From: Pseudomonadota bacterium
GTDB taxonomy: Bacteria; Pseudomonadota; Alphaproteobacteria; Rhizobiales; Hyphomicrobiaceae
Reading direction: 5' to 3'
DNA length: 5,511 nt
Assembly (NCBI GenBank): GCA_021816505.1
Contig: JAKAXS010000218.1
Span: forward strand, 1-5,511
Made by a program: the position numbers and the translations under genes. Below, piece after piece: positions 1 to 4,705 of this stretch. The notes beneath the pieces are model-generated. The model searched no databases and was not told the DNA's origin. It saw only the letters and a program-made list of their open reading frames with translations. The number at the start of each line of letters is the position of its first letter. Position 1 is the first letter of the stretch.

Positions 1-14
1 TCTTGGGCAGAGAA

Positions 15-34
15 ATAGAGCGAAAACGCTTTAT
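15..34. other. Short hairpin with AAAA loop
   Basis: An imperfect inverted repeat pairs bases 15-22 with 27-34 around an AAAA loop, including one G-T wobble. The core AGCG/CGCT is perfect. No T-tract follows on either strand, so a terminator for a gene left of the window is possible but not well supported. Confidence 0.25.
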
Positions 35-71
35 ATTCGACATTCCGACACGTTAGAAAGAATGCTGCATC

Positions 72-118
72 GCGAGATTACTTTGGTGTAAATTGGTCTA
101 AAGAGGTTGAAATCTCGC
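72..118. promoter_or_regulatory. 8-bp inverted repeat with internal TTGGT direct repeat, candidate operator
   Basis: GCGAGATT (72-79) and AATCTCGC (111-118) form a perfect 8-bp inverted repeat separated by 31 bp. Between the arms, TTGGT occurs at 83-87 and 93-97, ten bases apart, so both copies face the same side of the helix. The region is AT-richer than the genes and lies upstream of an apparent operon ending in a GntR-family regulator, so autoregulatory binding is a reasonable idea. Neither repeat is the short palindrome usually bound by FadR-type regulators, so the binding protein is not known from sequence alone. Confidence 0.35.
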
Positions 119-135
119 TGCATTTCGAATATTGC
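107..135 (+). promoter_or_regulatory. Weak candidate sigma-70 promoter
   Basis: TTGAAA at 107-112 is a good -35 match. Seventeen bases later TATTGC (130-135) is only a partial -10 match, and TATTCT at 136-141 is a better -10 with poorer spacing. If this promoter is used, transcription starts near 142. The TTG at 107 would then be promoter rather than a start codon, in agreement with the downstream start chosen for the first gene. Confidence 0.2.
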
Positions 136-199
136 TATTCTTTTCCATTGTTTGCTTCGCGTGCGACGGAAGGTGTCCGAGCCGGCATGGGAGATCGCA

Positions 200-853
200 T
201 TGGCGGCTAAAGCAGCAAAAGCAGCGCTAAGTGCCTTCGAATGCTTGTCGAAAGGAGCGTTGCGCGAGGCGGCAAAGATCTGGGTGAACGCGATCCCCTG
301 CCGGGAAGCCAGCCTTCTCGACTCCGGAAACGGCGCGATCGGCATGATGATGCTCGGCCATGAGCCGGAGGACGTGGCACGCCTCCTGGACGGCGCAGAG
401 GCCCAGGCGGCAAGTCTGGCCGATGCTGCGGCGCTCAGTCTGGCTCCGCTTCGCGCGACAAGCACGGGCCATCATTTCCGCCTGGCGGCAAAGCATGCGG
501 ATGCGTTCGCGAGGGCAGGCGCGAAGAGGGACAGCCTGCTCTGTTCGACGATGCTGACGCAGATCGGTTTTCATCGCGACCTCGCGTCCAGTTCGTCGTG
601 CCTTCCGCAGCGCGGCGAGCACCTGCGCGATCAGCTCATGGAGAGCTTAGGTAAGTCCGCGCCGGAGATCGCTTTGCTGGATGCCGGAGACCAAGCGACG
701 ATTGGCCAATGCTACGCGCTGAAGGCGGAGCGGCTGAGGACGATACTCGGTGCGTCGACTTTCAATAGCCAGCCGGACCATGAGTTCCTGGCGGCGGCGC
801 TCGGGCTGCTCACACCCGCGATGCTCGCAACCGCCCGTGCGCAACGCGACTGA
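200..853 (+). CDS. Hypothetical protein, first gene of a probable operon with the GntR regulator
   Basis: I do not recognise this protein. The frame is open from a TTG at 107, but its SD-like AAGAGG directly abuts that TTG and the first 31 residues are translated from AT-rich, promoter-like DNA. I chose the TTG at 200 because GGGAG (189-193) lies six bases upstream; GTG at 173 is an alternative. From 200 the product is 217 residues, rich in Ala and Leu and probably mostly helical, with no signal peptide or membrane segment. A Met-Met-Met-Leu-Gly-His-Glu-Pro stretch lies around residues 49-56. Third positions are largely G or C, which supports this strand over the overlapping antisense frames. 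The stop codon lies 17 bp before the regulator's start, so co-transcription is likely. A stand-alone effector or a regulator partner are both possible. Confidence 0.55.
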   Translation: MAAKAAKAALSAFECLSKGALREAAKIWVNAIPCREASLLDSGNGAIGMMMLGHEPEDVARLLDGAEAQAASLADAAALSLAPLRATSTGHHFRLAAKHADAFARAGAKRDSLLCSTMLTQIGFHRDLASSSSCLPQRGEHLRDQLMESLGKSAPEIALLDAGDQATIGQCYALKAERLRTILGASTFNSQPDHEFLAAALGLLTPAMLATARAQRD

Positions 854-860
854 CCCAAAT

Positions 861-864
861 GGAG
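861..864 (+). promoter_or_regulatory. Ribosome binding site deciding the GntR start
   Basis: GGAG here lies six bases before the ATG at 871, while the in-frame ATG at 859 has no Shine-Dalgarno-like sequence upstream. This favours 871 as the start, giving 257 rather than 261 residues. Confidence 0.6.
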
Positions 865-870
865 ACACAG

Positions 871-1644
871 ATGAGCGGTCCGCATTCTCAGCCTCCATGG
901 GCGTCCGACCCGGCCAAGCAGCCCTTGGTCTCTCCGCAAGTGAAAGAGATCGCAACGCAGCTCTTTCAGCGCATTGCCGCAGAGCGATATCCGTTCGGGA
1001 CACGTATTCCGGCAGAGCGCGACTTGGCGGAGGAGTTCAGCGCCACACGGGCGACGATCAGGCTCGTCCTGGATTTTCTCGAGACGTATGGGGTCGTGTC
1101 GCGGCGACCTGGGAGCGGGACCTTCGTGTTGTTCCGTTCTGTCCCGGAACCGGCACCTAGTCGATCATCATCACGGCTGCCAGGCCACCATCAGTCGATC
1201 GATCAGCTTGCGGAGACGGCTTCGCCATTCGCCCTGAGCATAGCGGGCTCCGTCCTCGAGCCGGAGATGGTGCGTCTGGCGACCATCTACATGTCGACGC
1301 GTGATTTGGCCGAACTGCGACAGCAGTTGTCGGAGCTGGAGGCAATCGTCACCGAGGCGGACCGCTTCGCGGCGCTGGAAGATCAGTTCATGATGACGAT
1401 CGCGCGCGGCACCCACAATGCGTTGATCGTCGCAATGTATGAAATTTTGCACGAGGTGCGCCGGCATCCGAGTTCCTCGGCGACGCGCCGTCAAACATTG
1501 ACGCCGGCGAAGATCCGCAAGACGCAGCAGCTTCTGAACTCGTTGTTCAAGGCTATCGAGACGCGAAATGTAGAGACGGCGGTGGAACTGATCACGCTGC
1601 ATGTTTCGACGGCGCACGAGGAGATGATCTACGAGCCCCAATGA
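871..1644 (+). CDS. GntR-family transcriptional regulator, FadR subfamily (FCD domain)
   Basis: A DNA-binding regulator of 257 residues, a usual length for the FadR group. Residues 21-86 are a winged helix-turn-helix, with the GntR signature Ile-Pro-Ala-Glu-Arg-Asp-Leu-Ala (46-53), recognition-helix Arg-Ala-Thr-Ile-Arg (60-64) and wing Arg-Arg-Pro-Gly-Ser-Gly-Thr-Phe-Val (78-86). A Pro/Ser/Arg-rich linker (about 90-108) leads to an all-helical effector domain (about 110-250) matching FCD: Leu-Glu-Pro at 129-131 and Thr-His-Asn at 181-183. FCD domains usually bind a metal through an Asp and three His to hold carboxylate ligands. Here the expected Phe-His reads Phe173-Met174, and the expected Glu-His in the later helix is replaced (Lys217-Thr218-Gln219). 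Only His244 remains of the usual set, so ligand binding may be metal-independent. It follows the hypothetical gene with a 17-bp gap and is convergent with the binding-protein gene. The target is unknown. Confidence 0.93.
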   Translation: MSGPHSQPPWASDPAKQPLVSPQVKEIATQLFQRIAAERYPFGTRIPAERDLAEEFSATRATIRLVLDFLETYGVVSRRPGSGTFVLFRSVPEPAPSRSSSRLPGHHQSIDQLAETASPFALSIAGSVLEPEMVRLATIYMSTRDLAELRQQLSELEAIVTEADRFAALEDQFMMTIARGTHNALIVAMYEILHEVRRHPSSSATRRQTLTPAKIRKTQQLLNSLFKAIETRNVETAVELITLHVSTAHEEMIYEPQ

Positions 1645-1646
1645 CT

Positions 1647-2921
1647 TCAGCTGGACGCGGACATCTCTTCCCGTTGGTCCCACATCAACTCGAGTTCGCG
1701 CATGTGTTTCAGCAATGTCTTGCTGTTCTTGGCCCACCAGCGTGGGATCGACCCGAACTCCTGGATGCGTGCGCGGCCGTTTTGAATCATGACGACCGGC
1801 CAGTCGCCGACCAAAGCGTTGTCGATGCCGAAAAGGTCCTTGCCCCACCATGTCGCCTCGCCGAACGCATGTGGCCCTATTCCGCCGACTTTCATCATCG
1901 CGAGAACGGAGAACGGCTCGAAGGTACGGGCCCGCTGTGCCGCTGTCTTCCAGAGTTCCAGGGTCGACGCGTACTCCCACGAGACCGCGCTCCAGGTGCC
2001 AGGGTAGCGGGCGCAAAACTCGTCATAGAAGGCGTTGGGAGAGGCGAAATTGATGTGCGGATCGTTGAGGCGCGGGTCATCGAAGTCAGGGAACTGAAAG
2101 ACGAAGCCTTCCATGAATTCAGCGCTCGTGCGCGCGGCAAGCGCCCGATAGTTGTCGCACGTGCACGACAGAAGTTGACCGGTGAAGCCGCGCTGAAACG
2201 CTTCCACCGTCAGTTCGTGCACGAACGGTTCGTACGCCGTGTCCCAACACAAGATGTCAGGACGCGGCGCCATCAGGTGTTCGACGACCTCACCGAAATT
2301 GACGTCGTCCGGCTCGAAGAAGTGCTCCGCCACCAGTTCGATGCCGGCGACTTCGAATGCTGCGCGGTACGTCGCGATCGATGGAAGTCCCAACTGATCG
2401 CGCTGGGCGCACATCGCGACCGTCCGCAGGTTCGGGCGGTTCCGGCGCAGCCAGTCGACACCGGTGACGTTGTAGATCGGGTGCACTTCGGTCGGAGCGA
2501 TCAGCGTCGGGGCATCCGGCGACAGGTCGCTCGGCAAGAGCGTCGCGACCAACATGCGATGCTCGCGCACGAGCCGGCGCAGATCCGGAGAAATGTCATC
2601 GCCGCCCACCATCAGCAGCAGCTTGACGCCCTCTTCCAAGATCAGCCGTTTCGCCCCGCTGAGCGCGATGTCGGGCCGATACATCGTGTCGAACTGCACC
2701 AGTTCCAGCATGTAGCGGCGATTGCCGACTTTCAGGCCGCCGGCCTGGTTCACGCGTTCAATCCAGATGTGACTGCCGTTGAGGCCGGGCAGCGCCCATG
2801 ATTTCAGCGGGCCGGACAGCGGCGCTAGAAAGCCGATCTTCAGAACCTTCGGCGAGCCCAATCCAAAATCGCGCATGGCCATGGACAAGGCCGAATTGAC
2901 CGCGCTTCTGCCCTTGACCAT
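1647..2921 (-). CDS. LivK-like substrate-binding protein lacking a signal peptide
   Basis: A 424-residue protein of the type I periplasmic-binding fold (Peripla_BP_6/LivK group), which normally delivers branched-chain amino acids, amides or urea to an ABC importer. Visible marks are the first strand Ile-Gly-Phe-Leu-Ala-Pro-Leu-Ser-Gly-Pro (29-38), the helix with Asn-Gln-Ala-Gly-Gly-Leu (58-63), and a later Trp-Glu-Tyr-Ala segment typical of the second lobe. The N-terminus has no basic-plus-hydrophobic signal, lipobox or Tat motif. An in-frame TGA at 2952-2954, 11 codons upstream, rules out a longer form, and starting at Met14 or Met16 adds no signal. Several unpaired-looking Cys residues would suit the cytoplasm. 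No permease or ATPase genes adjoin it. It could be a cytoplasmic ligand sensor like AmiC of the Pseudomonas amidase operon, or an orphan binding protein that lost its leader. Its ATG has only a weak Shine-Dalgarno. Confidence 0.85.
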   Translation of the reverse strand: MVKGRSAVNSALSMAMRDFGLGSPKVLKIGFLAPLSGPLKSWALPGLNGSHIWIERVNQAGGLKVGNRRYMLELVQFDTMYRPDIALSGAKRLILEEGVKLLLMVGGDDISPDLRRLVREHRMLVATLLPSDLSPDAPTLIAPTEVHPIYNVTGVDWLRRNRPNLRTVAMCAQRDQLGLPSIATYRAAFEVAGIELVAEHFFEPDDVNFGEVVEHLMAPRPDILCWDTAYEPFVHELTVEAFQRGFTGQLLSCTCDNYRALAARTSAEFMEGFVFQFPDFDDPRLNDPHINFASPNAFYDEFCARYPGTWSAVSWEYASTLELWKTAAQRARTFEPFSVLAMMKVGGIGPHAFGEATWWGKDLFGIDNALVGDWPVVMIQNGRARIQEFGSIPRWWAKNSKTLLKHMRELELMWDQREEMSASS

Positions 2922-3106
2922 TCTCTGACTTATCGCCGCTGGCGGCGTCCTTCACGGGTTTTGGCTGTCCAGGTTGCCGCGATAGCAACCGGTGCGGATC
3001 ATTTACTGTTGCGCGCGCCGGCGCAAGTTCCGCGGGAACGCGCTGTCATGCGCGGGCACTTCTGATGAATCGCCAACACGAACCGGCCTCACATTCGACC
3101 TGATAT
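2922..3106. promoter_or_regulatory. Palindrome-rich gap upstream of the binding-protein gene
   Basis: This 185-bp stretch holds no gene I can support. It contains three inverted repeats: GGTTGC/GCAACC at 2972-2977 and 2985-2990 (7-nt loop), the self-complementary GCGCCGGCGC at 3015-3024, and GTTCC/GGAAC at 3027-3031 and 3035-3039. They could terminate the membrane-protein transcript or serve as operator sites for the binding-protein gene. No T-tract follows and I see no convincing -35/-10 pair. Confidence 0.35.
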
Positions 3107-3814
3107 CTAAGGCGTATGATCGGATGGGGGTGGATTTCCGCCGCCACCGGATACGAGGCCCGCGCCAGATCCGCCGCCCGCCCCCATGCCGCCTCGTCCA
3201 CCGCCGCCCTGCCCAGAGCGTTCGTTTTCACGCCCGGCCCTAGAGCGCCCGCTGGAGCTTGATGGTCGCGTGGGGCCTTGCATCGGAATCGCAAGATCGG
3301 GCGGCACCGGATCGAGATCGAGCGCTTCGCGAATGAAACTTCGAAGCGAGATGACGAGTTCGTGCGTGTGGACGGGGCGTCCGGCAATCAGCTCCCGCGC
3401 GGTACGCTCCGCCAACCGGACATGCTCTTCCGTCCCAAGCAAGATGATGTCCGACAGAGCTGCCTCGACCGAGTCGCGGATGCGACGTGCGCGGTCCGAT
3501 CCAGCGGCGTTATCGGAGACTGCGGACGAGGCTGCTGTCGCGTCGTCCTCGGCGATGGGCTCTCCGGCTCGGCGCAAATCGCGCAGATGTGTCGGATCGA
3601 CGGTCAGATTGCCGGTGAACGAGCCGCCCAAGACTTTGTAGGCCGCGATCAGCGTACGCAGCCGTTCGTTGATCTGCCGGTTCATGCGCTCGCGGCGCTG
3701 CTGGATCGTGAACATCATCAGCAACCGGATACCGATGCCGATGAGAGCGAATAGGGCCAGGCCGATCACTGTCGCGAGCAGGCTCTGCCACGAACTGAAA
3801 TCAATGTAGCGCAG
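3107..3814 (-). CDS. Single-pass membrane protein of unknown function, probable CTG start
   Basis: The product is about 235 residues. One strongly hydrophobic helix (about 12-37) is followed by a basic stretch, Gln-Gln-Arg-Arg-Glu-Arg (38-43), giving a cytoplasmic C-terminal side by the positive-inside rule. A charged, probably helical domain spans about 44-180, with Gly-Gly-Ser-Phe-Thr-Gly, Ile-Leu-Leu-Gly-Thr-Glu-Glu and Pro-Val-His-Thr-His-Glu-Leu. A low-complexity Gly/Ser/Arg/Pro tail ends it. I remember similar uncharacterised proteins in Burkholderia-like and related bacteria but cannot name a family. The first standard start in frame is GTG at 3769 with no Shine-Dalgarno. Fifteen codons upstream a CTG (3814-3812) sits five bases after GGGAGG, and the intervening residues, with Ser-Ser-Trp-Gln-Ser, look like native coding sequence. 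The frame is closed by a TAG at 3848-3850. If CTG is not used, the gene is 3107-3769. Confidence 0.7.
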   Translation of the reverse strand: MRYIDFSSWQSLLATVIGLALFALIGIGIRLLMMFTIQQRRERMNRQINERLRTLIAAYKVLGGSFTGNLTVDPTHLRDLRRAGEPIAEDDATAASSAVSDNAAGSDRARRIRDSVEAALSDIILLGTEEHVRLAERTARELIAGRPVHTHELVISLRSFIREALDLDPVPPDLAIPMQGPTRPSSSSGRSRAGRENERSGQGGGGRGGMGAGGGSGAGLVSGGGGNPPPSDHTP

Positions 3815-3819
3815 CGGCC

Positions 3820-3825
3820 CCTCCC
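3820..3825 (-). promoter_or_regulatory. Shine-Dalgarno GGGAGG before a CTG codon
   Basis: On the minus strand GGGAGG at 3825-3820 is followed by five bases and then CTG at 3814-3812, an ideal spacing. The next standard start, GTG at 3769, has nothing comparable. This decides the start proposed for the membrane-protein gene. Confidence 0.5.
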
Positions 3826-3934
3826 AACCCCATTCCTGGCGGCGAGCCTACACGATTGAGCGCGGCTCGGGTGCTCGTTTTTATGCCGGCGCGCCCCGAA
3901 AGGATTTGGGGTGAGCATCCGGTTCTACATGACC

Positions 3935-3964
3935 TTGAGGCGCACGACCGCGGCCATCTATCAA
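3935..3964 (+). promoter_or_regulatory. Candidate sigma-70 promoter for the 4034 gene
   Basis: TTGAGG (3935-3940) and TATCAA (3959-3964) are 18 bases apart and lie about 70 bases upstream of the plus-strand gene start. The boxes match the consensus moderately. The rest of the gap between the two divergent genes (3815-4033) shows no gene. Confidence 0.3.
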
Positions 3965-4018
3965 AACTGAATGGACTGTCGTAACCAGCGGCGATCGTGG
4001 GCGACGGCTCATTCTGGC

Positions 4019-4024
4019 AGGAGG
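4019..4024 (+). promoter_or_regulatory. Strong Shine-Dalgarno AGGAGG before a TTG start
   Basis: A consensus AGGAGG lies nine bases before the TTG at 4034. It supports TTG as the start of the short conserved gene, in line with the Met-Gly-Tyr-x-His-Tyr-Trp opening that I recall from the family. Confidence 0.6.
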
Positions 4025-4033
4025 TAGACCAAG

Positions 4034-4705
4034 TTGGGTTATTGCCATTATTGGGGAAGACAGGCGGAACTGCCGCTGATCGCGTTTCGTTCATTCGTCG
4101 AGGAGTGCGTGACGCTGCGCCGCGCGCTCGGCGTACCGAGGTTCGGGCTGTTTGGTGGGGTGAAGATTGGCGACTCCTCCGGCTGGGCCCCTCCGGTCTT
4201 CCGCGAGGACGTCATTTGCTTCAATGGCCGGCCGGGTTGTGAGCCGCTTATCATCCACCGCGTTTTTCATCAGCCGCAACGCGAGCCGGGCGATTTCGGG
4301 CTGTACTGGGATTTCGTAAAGACCAACGCGCAGCCCTATCGTGACTGCGTTTCCGACCAAACCTGCGATAGGGCCTGGCTGAACGGCGGCGACGGTTCCG
4401 CGTTCGCGCGCGCAGCAGCCACCGCCGGTGCAGCATTTCGGGCTCGCCCAACGGCTCGCCGACGACGTCTGCCGCGATGCTTGACTTCGCGGCCCGTCAC
4501 AGCATCGCGCCGCAGACCGAGCATTTCCCGATCTCGAATGTCAACGACGCGATCCAGCATCTGCTCGACGGCAAAGCACGCTATCGTATCGTGCTCGACG
4601 TGGCGTGACGCAAGGTTTCGGCATCACGCGCGCTCTGCGCGTGATGCCGCCGACCGCGTTGACTTCACACCGCGCGCAGAACACCCGTCTTCGGATGGCA
4701 GTTGA
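4034..4705 (+). CDS. Uncharacterised MGYxHYW-type protein, 3' end lost; reads out of frame beyond about 4345
   Basis: The first 100 or so residues resemble a family of short uncharacterised bacterial proteins that I recall opening with Met-Gly-Tyr-Thr-His-Tyr-Trp and carrying Ile-x-Phe-Asn-Gly and Phe-x-Lys-Thr-x-x-x-Pro-Tyr motifs. Here these are Met-Gly-Tyr-Cys-His-Tyr-Trp (1-7), Ile-Cys-Phe-Asn-Gly (66-70) and Phe-Val-Lys-Thr-Asn-Ala-Gln-Pro-Tyr (93-101). The TTG start has a consensus Shine-Dalgarno. After the Pro-Tyr the similarity stops and the frame becomes Arg/Ser-rich. It runs out of frame through an alcohol dehydrogenase fragment, through a hairpin, and over the last 41 bases of the aldoxime dehydratase gene on the other strand. 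Just after Pro-Tyr, the third frame reads Val-Thr-Ala-Phe (4341-4352), like the family's next block, suggesting a small deletion. I read it as a truncated, probably non-functional gene, though the 223-residue frame could still be translated. No function is known to me. Confidence 0.5.
   Translation: MGYCHYWGRQAELPLIAFRSFVEECVTLRRALGVPRFGLFGGVKIGDSSGWAPPVFREDVICFNGRPGCEPLIIHRVFHQPQREPGDFGLYWDFVKTNAQPYRDCVSDQTCDRAWLNGGDGSAFARAAATAGAAFRARPTARRRRLPRCLTSRPVTASRRRPSISRSRMSTTRSSICSTAKHAIVSCSTWRDARFRHHARSARDAADRVDFTPRAEHPSSDGS
4417..4608 (+). pseudogene. C-terminal remnant of a zinc-dependent alcohol dehydrogenase
   Basis: In the frame ending at TGA 4606-4608, about 63 residues match the C-terminus of medium-chain, zinc-type alcohol dehydrogenases (AdhA/YahK/cinnamyl-alcohol group). 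It starts near Ser-Ile-Ser-Gly-Ser-Pro-Asn-Gly-Ser-Pro (4432-4461), continues with Met-Leu-Asp-Phe-Ala-Ala-Arg-His-Ser-Ile (from 4477), and ends with Asn-Asp-Ala-Ile-Gln-His-Leu and Gly-Lys-Ala-Arg-Tyr-Arg-Ile-Val-Leu. The rest of the enzyme (GroES-like domain, zinc ligands, Rossmann motif) is absent: the frame upstream is Arg-rich and closed by a TAG at 4369-4371. The left break is only approximate. The well-kept residues suggest a fairly recent loss. Such enzymes interconvert alcohols and aldehydes, which would fit next to aldoxime metabolism, but this fragment cannot be active. Confidence 0.75.
4619..4649. terminator. Perfect 13-bp-stem hairpin between convergent genes
   Basis: Bases 4619-4631 and 4637-4649 are exactly complementary, with a five-base loop (GCTCT). 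It lies in the 56-bp gap between the alcohol dehydrogenase fragment's stop and the aldoxime dehydratase's stop, where a bidirectional terminator is expected. No T-tract follows on either strand, so it may instead block RNA decay or act with Rho. Confidence 0.6.

Noticed and set aside
227..622. Minus-strand open frame opposite the first hypothetical gene
   Set aside because: Composition is Arg-rich and shadow-like, while the plus frame has better codon-position bias and operon spacing. The plus gene is itself unrecognised, so some doubt remains.
1159..1200. Direct repeat AGTCGATC at 1159-1166 and 1193-1200
   Set aside because: It lies in the low-complexity linker of the GntR gene and is short enough to be chance.
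1171..2016. Minus-strand open frame of 281 codons spanning the GntR and binding-protein genes
   Set aside because: It overlaps two well-supported genes in shadow frames and is Arg-rich without domain features.
1641..2801. Plus-strand open frame of 386 codons antisense to the binding-protein gene
   Set aside because: Its Arg/His/Val-rich translation has no recognisable motif and the opposite strand encodes a clear LivK-like protein; it is open because of GC-rich codon bias.
3186..3754. Two plus-strand open frames antisense to the membrane-protein gene
   Set aside because: The minus strand has a coherent membrane helix, basic flank and Shine-Dalgarno; the plus frames have none of these.
3887..3920. 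CCCC/GGGG inverted repeat near the start of the divergent gap
   Set aside because: A 4-bp stem with a long loop and no T-tract is too weak to call a terminator.
3801..4094. Minus-strand frame covering the gap between divergent genes
   Set aside because: No Shine-Dalgarno-supported start or motif is seen, and it overlaps the start of the better supported plus-strand gene.
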